22,479 bases of DNA. Source: CAYWGR01 sp964458015. GTDB lineage: Bacteria > Planctomycetota > Planctomycetia > Pirellulales > Thermoguttaceae. A program made the translations under genes and the position numbers. The DNA lies in assembly GCA_964458015.1 (NCBI GenBank), contig CAYWGR010000090.1, forward strand, positions 1 through 22,479, given 5' to 3'. The notes under the pieces were generated by a model. The model was not told the origin of the DNA and made no database searches. It worked only from the letters and a program-made list of their open reading frames with translations. Of the stretch, positions 1 to 8,875 are shown in pieces (within the stretch, counting starts at the first letter, position 1; each line of letters starts with the position of its first letter).

Positions 1-2
1 AA

Positions 3-2156
3 CCGATGGTGCGCCCCGCCAAAAAAGACCGTACCGACCCACAGCAATACGATAATATCCATCGTGCGATTCTCACCGGTTTGCTATCGAACTTGGCCAA
101 CCTCGGCGAGGGCTACGAATACACCGTGGCCGGCGGCGGCAAGGCCAATATATGGCCGGGCTCGGGCCTCTTCAAGCAAAAGCCGAAATGGCTCGTCGCG
201 GCCGAGTTGGTCGAAACCACCCGGCGCTATCTCCGCACTTGCGGCCGCATCGATCCGCGCTGGATCGAACCAATCGCCGCACATTTGGTCAAACGAACCT
301 ATCACGGCGTTCAATGGGATTCCGCGCAGGCATCGGCCATGGCGCTCGAGCGGGTAACGCTCTTTGGACTGACGATCATCGCCGGCCGGCGGATTCATTA
401 CGGCTCCATAGACCCGTCGCTGTCGCGCCATCTGATGATCGAACAAGGGTTGGTGCAGGGCGAGATCGAGCCGAAGCCGGCGTTTCTTGTACGGAATGAG
501 GCCTTGGCGGAAGAAGTGGAACAGCTTCAGGCCAAGCTCCGGCGACGTGATTTGTTGGTGAGCGATATCGCACGCTATGAATTTTACGATCGCCGCGTGC
601 CGGCCGATGTGTACGACGGCGCAACGCTGAACAAATGGATCAAGACCAACCCTCAGGCCTTGACGATGACCGAGAAAGATTTGTTGCGTGAAGAGGTCGA
701 TGAACGGCGCGAGGAGGATTTTCCGAACACCTTGAACATTCACAACCTCGAATTGCCGCTTGATTATGCTTACGAGCCGGGCTCGCAACAAGACGGCGTC
801 ACGCTGAGCGTGCCGATCGAGGCGCTGAATCAAGTCCGGCCCGAGCCGTTGAGTTGGTTGGTGCCCGGCCGTGTCGAAGAAAAAGTGCTGGCGCTCATTC
901 GCTCGCTGCCGAAGTCGCTGCGGACGCAATTCGTGCCCGCTCCTGAAACGGCGAAGCGTGTTGCGGCCATGCTCGAGTTCGGCCAAGGCGACATACGTGC
1001 GGCCGTCGCCAAGGCGCTCGGCCAATTAGGCGGCACGGTAATTCCGCTCGATGCGTTCCAAGAGGATCGCCTGCCCGAAGAACTGCGGATGAACGTCCGC
1101 GTGACGGATGCAAGGGGCGAGTTGTTGGCGGCCGGTCGCGACTTGGCCGGCATTCGCCAGGAGCTTGGACTGCAAGCGGTCGAGGTGTTCTCGCAAGTCG
1201 AGGATCCGCGGTGGAATCGCGATGGTCTGACCTCTTGGGATTTCGACGATCTGCCGGCAGAAGTCACCTTATCGTCCGGCCGGCACACGGTCCGTGCTTA
1301 TCCAGCGTTGGTCGATCACGGCGATTCTGCTAGTCTGCGGCTCGTGGATTCTCTGCCCAGGGCCGAGATCGAGACGCACTTCGGCGTCCGGCGGCTCTGC
1401 ATCGTATCGCTTGGCCGCGATTTGAAATCGCAAGTAGCATGGCTGCCCAACTTGGCGAAGATCGAGGCCCAAGCGGCAACGCTTCCAGAATTTGAACTGC
1501 GTCGGCAACTTCTGGAACTACTGGCCGAACGCTCGATGCCAAGCGATCAGCCGCTGCCGCGTTCAAAAGAAGAATATCAAACACTATTGGCCGCGAGCCG
1601 CGAGCGGCTTGCCTGGGCCGTGCAGGAGTTGACCTCGTTGGCCGGCCCGCTTTTCGATGGCTACCACAAGGCGAACTTGGCGTTGGAAGAACTTTGCAAG
1701 ACGGCTGGCCGCGCAGAGACCTTAACTTTGCGAGGCGTTCCGGTTTTGCGTAACAAGAAACCAACGGAAGCCGCCGCGCCACGGTGGCAATACGCCGTGG
1801 ACGATATTCGTGTTCAGATCGCACGGCTCATGGAACCGGCGTTGTTTTCTAGAACGCCCTGGGACTGGCTGCGGCAATACCCGCGTTACTTTCGTGCAAT
1901 CAATAGTCGTTTGGAGAATCTGCCGAGCGGCGTGGCTCGGGACGAGGAGAAATACAACGAGTTCCAAGCACGCTGGCAGCTTTATGCCGAGCGAGCCGAG
2001 CGTCAGCTATCGCAAGGCATCGTTGACCCGGAACTGGTCGATTATCGTTGGATGCTCGAAGAATACCGCGTTTCGCTTTTTGCCCAAAAGCTTGGCACTG
2101 CCATTCCCGTTTCACCCAAGCGGCTGGACCAGCAATGGGCGAAGGTGCGAGGATAA
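3..2156 (+). CDS. hrpA: ATP-dependent RNA helicase HrpA, C-terminal part (5'-truncated by window edge)
   Basis: The reading frame is open from base 3 and the first ATG (base 6) is internal, so the helicase motor domains lie outside the window. What remains, about 716 residues, matches the C-terminal part of the long bacterial DEAH helicase HrpA. An OB-fold-like segment comes first (ILTGLLSNLA, then WPGSGLF and PKWLVAAELVETTRRYLR, about residues 22-75). The DUF3418 region follows: RRDLLVSDIARYEFYDRRVP, then LDYAYEPGSQQDGVTLSVPI, then LVPGRVEEKVLALIRSLPKS, then FVPAPETA, and later YPALVDHGDSASLRL. In E. coli HrpA acts on RNA and has been linked to mRNA processing and ribosome rescue; a similar role here is inferred from the family. 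The gene ends 27 bp from the convergent symporter gene and has no clear terminator hairpin in that gap. Confidence 0.93.
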   Translation, partial: PMVRPAKKDRTDPQQYDNIHRAILTGLLSNLANLGEGYEYTVAGGGKANIWPGSGLFKQKPKWLVAAELVETTRRYLRTCGRIDPRWIEPIAAHLVKRTYHGVQWDSAQASAMALERVTLFGLTIIAGRRIHYGSIDPSLSRHLMIEQGLVQGEIEPKPAFLVRNEALAEEVEQLQAKLRRRDLLVSDIARYEFYDRRVPADVYDGATLNKWIKTNPQALTMTEKDLLREEVDERREEDFPNTLNIHNLELPLDYAYEPGSQQDGVTLSVPIEALNQVRPEPLSWLVPGRVEEKVLALIRSLPKSLRTQFVPAPETAKRVAAMLEFGQGDIRAAVAKALGQLGGTVIPLDAFQEDRLPEELRMNVRVTDARGELLAAGRDLAGIRQELGLQAVEVFSQVEDPRWNRDGLTSWDFDDLPAEVTLSSGRHTVRAYPALVDHGDSASLRLVDSLPRAEIETHFGVRRLCIVSLGRDLKSQVAWLPNLAKIEAQAATLPEFELRRQLLELLAERSMPSDQPLPRSKEEYQTLLAASRERLAWAVQELTSLAGPLFDGYHKANLALEELCKTAGRAETLTLRGVPVLRNKKPTEAAAPRWQYAVDDIRVQIARLMEPALFSRTPWDWLRQYPRYFRAINSRLENLPSGVARDEEKYNEFQARWQLYAERAERQLSQGIVDPELVDYRWMLEEYRVSLFAQKLGTAIPVSPKRLDQQWAKVRG

Positions 2157-2183
2157 AACCGATGCCGTGCTCTCGATTGCGTT

Positions 2184-4013
2184 CTATCGGAAATACAAAT
2201 ACGCTCCAAGGATGGCCGCTACAATCGCGGCGGATGACAAAACATCGCGCCAATCCCAACTCTGCCGTGTCTGACTGCGATCGGCGTCTGTTATGGTGCC
2301 GAACGTCAGGCTGGCGATTTTTCCATAGTCGGGCGCTTGGGTCATGAAACTTACGCCAGCCATGACGATTGCCGAAACGATGGTGATCAACACGCTGAAG
2401 TACTGAAAATTGATGTTATTGACGATCCAAAGGAACGATCCCGGCGCATAGCCGTCTTCAAATCCGGCGAGCTTCATCGTGACCGGCGTATCGACCAGCA
2501 TACGGAAGATGCCGAGGATGAAACCGATCACCATTGCGGCGAAACAGCCTTTGGCGTTGAGTCGGCGAAAGAAGACGCCGAAAAAGAACACCACGAAGAT
2601 CGGCGGTGCAAGATAGCCTTGAACCGCTTGTAGATATTCGTAAAGGCCGTGGGCGCCTTTGATGACCGGAATCCACATGAGGGCAATGATAACCATGACA
2701 ATGGTGGCGGTGCGGCCGGTCCGAACCAATTCATGTTGCGTTGCGTTCGGCTTCCATTTACCGTAGAGATCGACGGTGAAAAGCGTCGAGCAGGCATTGA
2801 ACACGCCGGCCAGCGAGCCCATCAATGCCGAAAGCAAACCGGCCACCACGATGCCGCGCAATCCAGGGGGCAGCAAATGCTGAACCATCAAGGGAAACGC
2901 CCGCTGGGCTCCGTTGGTGATCAACTCACCTTCCGCGGTAAACAGTTCCGCCGTCAATCCGGGCACCTTTCCGCTTTTGGCCAATGCGAAGCAGATCATC
3001 CCGGGAATGATGAACAAATAAACGGGAAAAAGCTTTAAGAATGCGGCGAATATGCTGCCGCGCCGAGCGATTTGCTCATTGGGCGCTCCCAAAGCCCGCT
3101 GCACGATATACTGATCGGTGCACCAGTACCAAAGCCCGATGATGGGTGCGCAGATGGCCATGCCCAGCCATGGGAAGTTGTTGTTAAAGTACCAGGCCTC
3201 GCGGACGATCTTTCCGGCGGCGTCTTTTTCGAGCACGGGAGCCCAAGTGCCTTCAACGCCCGGCGGAATCAACGGCTTCCACAAGTTGAACATCTCTCCG
3301 CCGCAGACATTGCGCAGTTCACTCCACCCGCCGAGCTGCATGAGTCCATAAATCGTCAATGTGGCGGTGCCTATGATCAATACGACGGTCTGCACGGCAT
3401 CGTTGTAGGCTACGGCCCTCATGCCGCCGAGCGACGTGTAAAGGCCCGTCAGTAAAATGACCAACACCGATCCGATCCAAAAGCTGTCGATCACAAAACT
3501 GCCGAGGGCAATGTTCACATCGGGCAACAAGACGCTAAAGACAACGCCGCCTGCAAAAATGCCGACGGCAATCTTCGAGACGACGAAGGTGATCAGCGAC
3601 ACGACCGACAGTACATACCGTGAAGCGGGCGAGAATCGCCTTTCGAGGAACTCCGGCATTGTGAAGACCAACGCTCGGGTATAAAACGGCACGAACACCC
3701 ACGCCAACACGAGCAAGCACCAAGCGTGTAATTCGTAGTGAGCCATCGCCACGCCGTCTTTCGCGCCGGAGCCTGCCAGGCCGACAACGTGTTCCGAACC
3801 GATGTTCGATGCGAAGATCGACGCTCCGATGACCCACCAGCCGAGGTTTCGCCCGGCGAGGAAGTAGTCATCGGCCGTATCCTTGCCTCGCCGCACGACC
3901 CACCATGCGACTCCCAGCAGAACGCCGAAATAGATGGCAATCGCCAGCCAATCAATGCCCGTCAGTGTTGCGATGGATTGCGTCGAAGCCATTAATGTGG
4001 GCAGGTGACTCAT
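2184..4013 (-). CDS. Sodium:solute symporter, SGLT type (probable arabinose/sugar uptake)
   Basis: A 609-residue polytopic membrane protein of the SSS family. Sugar-transporting SGLT members are recognised by FASNIGSEHVVGLAGSGAKD in the TM1/TM2 region, WYWCTDQYIVQRALGA in the middle, and LQAVQGYLAPPIFVVFFFGV near the C-terminus. About 14 hydrophobic segments can be picked out by eye, the usual number for SGLT-like proteins. The family couples inward sodium flow to sugar uptake. The start codon lies 3 bp after the araA stop, so this is the last gene of the arabinose operon, and L-arabinose or an arabinose-containing sugar is the likely substrate. That assignment rests on context; the sequence alone does not separate arabinose from glucose or galactose. 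The ATG at 4013 leaves a short hydrophilic N-terminus before the first membrane helix, as expected. Confidence 0.92.
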   Translation of the reverse strand: MSHLPTLMASTQSIATLTGIDWLAIAIYFGVLLGVAWWVVRRGKDTADDYFLAGRNLGWWVIGASIFASNIGSEHVVGLAGSGAKDGVAMAHYELHAWCLLVLAWVFVPFYTRALVFTMPEFLERRFSPASRYVLSVVSLITFVVSKIAVGIFAGGVVFSVLLPDVNIALGSFVIDSFWIGSVLVILLTGLYTSLGGMRAVAYNDAVQTVVLIIGTATLTIYGLMQLGGWSELRNVCGGEMFNLWKPLIPPGVEGTWAPVLEKDAAGKIVREAWYFNNNFPWLGMAICAPIIGLWYWCTDQYIVQRALGAPNEQIARRGSIFAAFLKLFPVYLFIIPGMICFALAKSGKVPGLTAELFTAEGELITNGAQRAFPLMVQHLLPPGLRGIVVAGLLSALMGSLAGVFNACSTLFTVDLYGKWKPNATQHELVRTGRTATIVMVIIALMWIPVIKGAHGLYEYLQAVQGYLAPPIFVVFFFGVFFRRLNAKGCFAAMVIGFILGIFRMLVDTPVTMKLAGFEDGYAPGSFLWIVNNINFQYFSVLITIVSAIVMAGVSFMTQAPDYGKIASLTFGTITDADRSQTRQSWDWRDVLSSAAIVAAILGAYLYFR

Positions 4014-4016
4014 CTG

Positions 4017-5516
4017 TTATCCTCGATCCGTGTTGTAAAACGCTTGATTCCAACGGAGTTGATTCTTTATCTCGTCAAGGCGAGTCCGTGCATCGATGCA
4101 TACGCCTTCGACTCCGACCATTTCGACAAAGTCCTCGATAGGTTCACGGCTCAATGCCTGGCTAAGAACCGTGTGATGCGGCCCCCCGGCATAAATCCAT
4201 GCCGCGGCGGCTGTCTTCAAATCGGGGCGGGGCGACCATACGGCCCTGGCCACCGGCAACTTGGGCAGCGTCTGGTCGGGCACGTCAACATCGACCTCAT
4301 TAAACACCAAACGGAAGCGATTGCCAAGGTCGATCATCGCCACGTTTACGGCCGGCCCCGCCGGCGCGGTAAATACCAAACGAACCGGATCGTCCTTCCC
4401 CCCAATGCCCAGGGGATGAATCTCGCACGACGGCCTTGCCGCGGCCAATGTCGGGCATACCTCCAACATGTGCGCGCCAAGCACTCGAGGGCCATTCGAG
4501 TTAAGATGGTAGGTGTAGTCTTCCATAAACGACGTTCCGCCGGAAAGACCTGACGCCATAACCTTCAGCACGCGCCCGAGTGCCGCGGTTTTCCAGTCTC
4601 CCTCCGCGCCAAAGCCGTAGCCGTCGGCCATCAGCCGTTGAACGGCGATGCCGGGCAATTGATCCAGGCCGGCGAGGTCTTCGAAGGTATCCGTAAACGC
4701 CCGGAAACCGCCGCTTTCCAAAAAAGCCCGCAAGGCGAGTTCCGTGCGGGCAGCATACCGCAACGATGCGCGACGCGCGCCGTCCGGCCGAAGCGACGCC
4801 GCGATGTCGTACAGTTGATCGTATTCGGCCGTCAACCAATCGACTTCGGCATCGCTGATTTGGCCAAGCCGAGCGACTATTTCGCCGATGCCAAAACCGT
4901 TGACCTCCATGCCGAAACGGATCTGGGCCTCGACCTTATCACCTTCGGTCACGGCGACTTGTCGCATGTTGTCGCCAAGTCGGGCGACTTTCAGGTTCCG
5001 CATTTCGTGAATGCCGGTCGCCGCGCGTTGCCACGACGCCAAACGCTCCTGCACCTCGATATCTTCCCAATGGCCGACGACCACCTTGCGAGGCTTTCCT
5101 AGCCTCGTGCAAATGTAGCCAAACTCGCGGTCGCCGTGGGCAGATTGATTCAGATTCATGAAATCCATATCGATCGTTTCCCAAGGCAAGTCGCAATTGA
5201 ACTGCGTGTGTAGATGCAGCATTGGTTTTTCGAGCGACTTCAGACCGGCGATCCACATTTTCGCGGGCGAAAATGTGTGCATCCAACAGATCAAGCCGAT
5301 GCAGTTCGGCGCGGCATTCGATTCACGACACACCTGAAGGATCGACTCCGAGGAAGTGACGACCGGCTTGAATACGACGCGAATCGGCAAACGCAACGAG
5401 GCGTTGAGCGTTTCAACGATTCGTCGGCTATGCTCAGCTACTTGCCGGAGCGTTTCCTCGCCATAGAGATTTTGACTGCCTGTGATAAACCAGGCTTCAA
5501 GGTTTTCGAGAGACAT
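4017..5516 (-). CDS. araA: L-arabinose isomerase
   Basis: A cytoplasmic enzyme that converts L-arabinose to L-ribulose, the first step of arabinose breakdown. Its 499 residues match the family length of about 500. The N-terminus AWFITGSQNLYGEETLRQVA is the family signature. The metal and catalytic residues of the E. coli enzyme (Glu306, Glu333, His350, His450) have counterparts here at Glu305 (GFGAEGDW), Glu332 (SFMEDYTYHL), His349 (VLGAHMLEVCP) and His448 (GGPHHTVLS), so the protein should be active. The start lies 12 bp after the araD stop, behind a weak AAGG Shine-Dalgarno. The araB-araD-araA-symporter order and the tight spacing point to a single transcript. Confidence 0.97.
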   Translation of the reverse strand: MSLENLEAWFITGSQNLYGEETLRQVAEHSRRIVETLNASLRLPIRVVFKPVVTSSESILQVCRESNAAPNCIGLICWMHTFSPAKMWIAGLKSLEKPMLHLHTQFNCDLPWETIDMDFMNLNQSAHGDREFGYICTRLGKPRKVVVGHWEDIEVQERLASWQRAATGIHEMRNLKVARLGDNMRQVAVTEGDKVEAQIRFGMEVNGFGIGEIVARLGQISDAEVDWLTAEYDQLYDIAASLRPDGARRASLRYAARTELALRAFLESGGFRAFTDTFEDLAGLDQLPGIAVQRLMADGYGFGAEGDWKTAALGRVLKVMASGLSGGTSFMEDYTYHLNSNGPRVLGAHMLEVCPTLAAARPSCEIHPLGIGGKDDPVRLVFTAPAGPAVNVAMIDLGNRFRLVFNEVDVDVPDQTLPKLPVARAVWSPRPDLKTAAAAWIYAGGPHHTVLSQALSREPIEDFVEMVGVEGVCIDARTRLDEIKNQLRWNQAFYNTDRG

Positions 5517-5528
5517 GGAAATTGCCTT

Positions 5529-6242
5529 TTATTTTTGGCCATAATAGGCCGCGGGGCCGTGCTTGCGTTGATAATGCTTTTCGAGAATGTACGGTTCGAG
5601 TTCGGGCATTTGCCTGCAAATTGTCATGCCGCCGATCGCCATCTCGGCGATGGCTTCAAGGGCGACGGCGTTTTGGACGGATGCGGCCGCGGTTTCGCCC
5701 CAGGTGAAGGGGCCATGCCCTGCCACTAAAACAGCCGGCATATCGGCTGGATCACGGTCGGCAAAACATTCGACGATTGCATTGCCCGTGGCCGTTTCGT
5801 AATCCATCGCAACTTCCTGCTCGCCAAGCGGACGAGTCAACGGCACCGGCCCATGAAAATGGTCGGCATGCGTTGTGCCGAAACATGGAATCCCGCGCCT
5901 TGCCTGCGCAAACATCGTGGCATGACGGCTGTGCGTGTGGGTAATGCCGCCGATCCGTTCAAAATGACGATATAAAACCAAATGCGTCGGCGTGTCGCTC
6001 GAGGGGCGATAATCACCTTCCACAACAATGCCTTCCAGATTGACGATAACCATGTGCTCCGGCGCCAAACGATCATAAGGAACGCCGCTTGGCTTGATGA
6101 CTACCAATCCCCGTTGCCGATCAATGCCGCTGACGTTGCCCCAGGTCAGGGTAACCAGGCCGAAACGAGCCAGATCTCGGTTTGCATTGCAAACGTCTTC
6201 TCGAATCGCATCAAGATTGTGAAAAATGTTGGACAAGGTCAT
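5529..6242 (-). CDS. araD: L-ribulose-5-phosphate 4-epimerase
   Basis: A class II aldolase-fold zinc enzyme that turns L-ribulose 5-phosphate into D-xylulose 5-phosphate, feeding the pentose phosphate pathway. The frame is open for 98 more codons upstream, but the family N-terminus fits the ATG at 6242 (LDAIREDVCNANRDLARFGL), giving 237 residues against about 231 for E. coli AraD. Zinc ligands are visible as His102 and His104 (GGITHTHSRHATMF) and His176 (VAGHGPFTWG), with the conserved GNVSGID and KPSGVPYDRL phosphate-site segments. The start codon overlaps the araB stop in an ATGA (6239-6242), which suggests translational coupling to the kinase. The long upstream extension is antisense-like sequence inside araB and is not part of this protein. 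Confidence 0.96.
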   Translation of the reverse strand: MTLSNIFHNLDAIREDVCNANRDLARFGLVTLTWGNVSGIDRQRGLVVIKPSGVPYDRLAPEHMVIVNLEGIVVEGDYRPSSDTPTHLVLYRHFERIGGITHTHSRHATMFAQARRGIPCFGTTHADHFHGPVPLTRPLGEQEVAMDYETATGNAIVECFADRDPADMPAVLVAGHGPFTWGETAAASVQNAVALEAIAEMAIGGMTICRQMPELEPYILEKHYQRKHGPAAYYGQK

Positions 6243-7958
6243 ACTTCCTGCCGCACCCGATTGCGAAGGACGATTAAATCTTTCATCACGCGGCCGAGCG
6301 GCTCCGAGTCTGCGGAAGTTCCGAAAGCATCGTGGAGCGTTCGATAAAGGCGATACAGTTCGGCGTAGATTTTGACGGCGGCTTTGTTGGGTCGATACAC
6401 ATGCTGCTTTACGCCGGTCATTTTTCGTTGTGCTTGCTGGGCTGTTTTGTAAGCGCCGCCGGCCACGGCTCCGAAAATCGCCGCGCCCAACGCGCAGGTT
6501 TGTGCCGAGCGGCTGACCTTCATCGGCCGATTGCACACATCCGCGTATATCTGCATCACCAAGGAGCTCTTTTCAGCGATGCCGCCGCAGTTGACGACTT
6601 CCTTGACCGGTACGCCGTATTCCTCAAACCGATTGATGATCGTCAGGGCCCCGAAGGCCGTGGCCTCGACCAATGCCCTGTACACTTCCGCCGCCGTGGT
6701 GTGCAGTGTTTGCCCCATCAAGAGACCGGAAAGCAGTGGATCGACCAAAATCGTGCGATTGCCGTTGTTCCAATCGAGCGCCAGCAATCCGCTTTCGCCC
6801 GGCAAAAGGCGTTCCGCGTCATGAGCCAGATTTCGGTGTGCGTCGCCACTGGTCGTGTGTTGCGCCGGCGTCAAATACTTAACAAACCAATTGAAAATAT
6901 CACCGACGGCCGACTGGCCCGCCTCGAGTCCGTACATGCCTGGAATGACCGAACCAGGCACGATGCCGCAAAGGCCTGGGATATCGTCCAAGGGTTTATT
7001 CATGGGTGCGATCATCGTGTCACAGGTGCTGGTGCCGATGATTTTTACGAGCGTGCCCGGCTTGATCCCTGCGCCAACCGCGCCCATGTGGGCATCGAAC
7101 GCGCCGACGGCCACGGATAGACCGGCGGGCAAGCCGACCTCGGCGGCAAGTTGATCGGTTAAGCCGCCGGCTCTTCGATCCGACGTCATCGTGGATTGGG
7201 CGTAATGTTCGNNNNNNNNNNTCGGCGCATTTCACCAAGGCGGGATCCAGATTTCGCAAAAAAGACTTGCTGGGCATGCCGCCCCATTGCTCATTGAACA
7301 TCGCCTTATGGCCGGCGGCACAAATGCCGCGAGGCATCGTATCGGGATCACAATTCCCCGTAATGTATGCCGGCACGAAATCGGCCAACTCTACCCAGGA
7401 ATACGCCGCATCGAAAACCTTGGGCGCAGTTCGGCAACAATGCAAAATCTTCGACCAATACCACTCGCTGCTGTAAATGCCGCCGCATTTGTTCAAATAG
7501 CCGTCGCGCTGGCGGGCTGCCTTCTCGGTAATCTCCGCTGCCTCGGTAAAACTGGTATGATCTTTCCATAGCCAAGCCTGGGCGGCAAGGACGTTCCGAA
7601 ACTCGGGATGCAAGGCCAAAGGCGTGCCGTTCCGATCCACGGGAATCGGCGTGGAACCAGTCGTGTCGATGCCGATGCCCACGACTTTATCAGGCCGAAA
7701 ACCTCGATGTCGTTTGGCCGTATGAACGACCCCGGCGACTGCAATCCGAAACCCTTCGATGTAATCCGCCGGATTTTGCCTTGCCAGATTCGGATCATTA
7801 CGATCCAGCAGGATCCCGGCTTCGCCGCTTGGATAATCATATACGCAAGATGCAATTTCATTGCCGTCGGCAAGATCGACCAGCAATGCCCGGACGCTGT
7901 TTGTGCCATAATCGACGCCGATGGCGAACTGCTGTTGCTTAACGGTTGGGTGTGCCAT
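6239..7958 (-). CDS. araB: L-ribulokinase (interrupted by a 10-N assembly gap)
   Basis: An FGGY-family sugar kinase that phosphorylates L-ribulose. The N-terminal half starts at the ATG at 7958 and shows the first phosphate loop (FAIGVDYGTNSVRALLVD, Asp16 and Gly18), IDTTGSTPIPVD, WLWKDHTS and GHKAMFNEQWGGMP. The C-terminal half shows VAVGAFDAHMGAVGAGI, KIIGTSTCD and GLEAGQSAVGDIFNWF, all typical of ribulokinase. The gap at 7212-7221 joins two reading frames that do not match at its stated length. Real bases left and right of the gap total 1710, a multiple of three, equal to 569 residues plus stop; E. coli AraB has 566. The gap therefore probably hides 0 or a multiple of 3 bases and the gene is likely intact. 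The frame stays open upstream to 8147, but that stretch has no family similarity. Confidence 0.94.
7212..7221. other. Assembly gap of 10 N inside araB
   Basis: Ten consecutive N. Ribulokinase coding sequence continues on both sides, but in frames that only agree if the true gap length is a multiple of three. Ten is therefore a placeholder or a wrong estimate. The protein on either side (LDPALVKCA before, EHYAQSTMTSDRRAGG after) leaves room for few or no missing residues. Confidence 0.98.
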
Positions 7959-7970
7959 TGATTCTATTGA

Positions 7971-8081
7971 GTCCCCTATTGTCAATGAACCTTTTGCGGC
8001 CAATGAACCAACACGCTTTGCTGGAACAGCCGCGATTGCGATGAAACAAGGATCATTGGCAACGTCGGTGTCAATAACTCC
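7971..8081 (+). repeat. Dispersed structured repeat, copy A (araB leader)
   Basis: One of three related units of about 110 bp in the window. Shared blocks are CAATGAACC near the left end, GCGGCCAA, CTGGAACAG in the centre, and CATTGGCAA then TCGGTGTCAATAACTCC at the right end. The ends are inverted repeats: TTGTCAATGA pairs with TCATTGGCAA with one G-U. The centre forms GCTG-GAA-CAGC. This copy begins 12 bp from the araB start codon and fills most of the space back to a possible promoter at 8114-8142, so it would lie in the araB mRNA leader, read as the reverse complement. No coding potential is seen in it. Its nature (ncRNA-like leader, MITE or terminator-like repeat) is open. Confidence 0.8.
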
Positions 8082-8113
8082 AAGAAGAGATGAGCGTTTC
8101 TTCCTCCCATTTG

Positions 8114-8142
8114 AATATAGGGAGGCCCACTCATGCCGCCAA
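8114..8142 (-). promoter_or_regulatory. Possible sigma-70-type promoter for the arabinose operon
   Basis: On the minus strand TTGGCG (8142-8137) is followed by a 17-bp spacer and TATATT (8119-8114), four and five matches to the -35 and -10 consensus. Transcription would start near 8107 and give a leader of about 150 nt that contains repeat copy A. This is a pattern match by eye in a lineage whose promoters are poorly characterised. Confidence 0.35.
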
Positions 8143-8249
8143 GCCAATTCCGCGCATAAATATGTCGTTATTGCGCAATTCTGATTGATGCGGGAAAACT
8201 TGCGGACGAAGAGGATATTGCGCGCCTCGCAAAGACCGTGGAAACCTTG

Positions 8250-8852
8250 CTAATGCATCATCAATAGTTGTATCAATTCCACCAGCGAAGCAACTTCCAT
8301 TTTTCTCATGATTCTTGCACGACGATCTTCGATGGTGCGGATGCTGCAACCGAGTTCCGCGGCTATTTCCTTGTTCATCTTGCCTTCAAGGATCAGATCG
8401 AGCACCTCACGCTCGCTTGGCTTGAGACATGCAAGCCGTTCGGCCGCTTTCCTACGAAGCGCGAGACGCTGACGCCGCTGCTTGCTCAATTCTATCGCTT
8501 TGCGGATACTGTCCCAAAGCACTTGCCTATGAACGGGCTTTTCCAAAAAATTAATCGCCCCCAGCCGCATCGCTTCGACCGCCATCGCCACGGTGCCGTG
8601 ACCGGTTACGAAGATGACAGGCAATTCAACCTTCTCTTGCAGCAATTTACGCTGTAATTCGATGCCGTGCATCTCAGGCAATCGCACATCGAGCACCAAA
8701 CAGCTTAAGGGGCAATCGCAATAAGCGTTCAAAAAATCCGTGGCCGAGGAAAACGCCTTAACGCGAGGAAAGACGACTTGCACTAAAGCAGTCAGCGATT
8801 CCAAGGAGGCCTGGTCCGCATCGATCAAATAAATCGTGGCTTCGTCGTTCAA
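8250..8852 (-). CDS. FixJ/NarL-type response regulator with altered acidic pocket
   Basis: A 200-residue two-domain regulator. The receiver domain (about 5-120) has the phosphorylation site Asp55 (LVLDVRLPEMHG), Thr83 (IFVTGHGT) and Lys105 (FLEKPV). A LuxR-type helix-turn-helix follows at about 143-195 (LKPSEREVLDLILEGKMNKE, then CSIRTIEDRRARIM). The N-terminal motif is YLIDADQ, where this family usually has two adjacent Asp, so the second acidic residue that normally binds magnesium is Ala12. The start is TTG at 8852: no ATG is available and AGAGGA sits about 8 bp upstream. No histidine kinase is next to it. It follows the DUF1559 gene by 23 bp and may be co-transcribed with it. A role in arabinose control is possible from position only. 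Confidence 0.9.
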   Translation of the reverse strand: MNDEATIYLIDADQASLESLTALVQVVFPRVKAFSSATDFLNAYCDCPLSCLVLDVRLPEMHGIELQRKLLQEKVELPVIFVTGHGTVAMAVEAMRLGAINFLEKPVHRQVLWDSIRKAIELSKQRRQRLALRRKAAERLACLKPSEREVLDLILEGKMNKEIAAELGCSIRTIEDRRARIMRKMEVASLVELIQLLMMH

Positions 8853-8875
8853 AATGTAATTCCTCTAACCGTCGA

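Noticed and set aside
84..1025. Minus-strand frame of 313 codons
   Set aside because: It lies antisense to hrpA, which has clear HrpA-family sequence throughout. The antisense protein is Arg-, His- and Gln-rich with no domain.
6243..6536. N-terminal extension of araD to an ATG at 6536
   Set aside because: The extra 98 codons lie inside araB in another frame. The family N-terminus and the ATGA overlap support 6242.
6239..7958. araB as a frameshifted pseudogene
   Set aside because: The only frame break coincides with the N run. Real bases sum to a whole number of codons and all motifs are present.
7959..8147. N-terminal extension of araB to an ATG at 8147
   Set aside because: The extension covers the dispersed repeat and has no ribulokinase similarity. 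The family start fits 7958.
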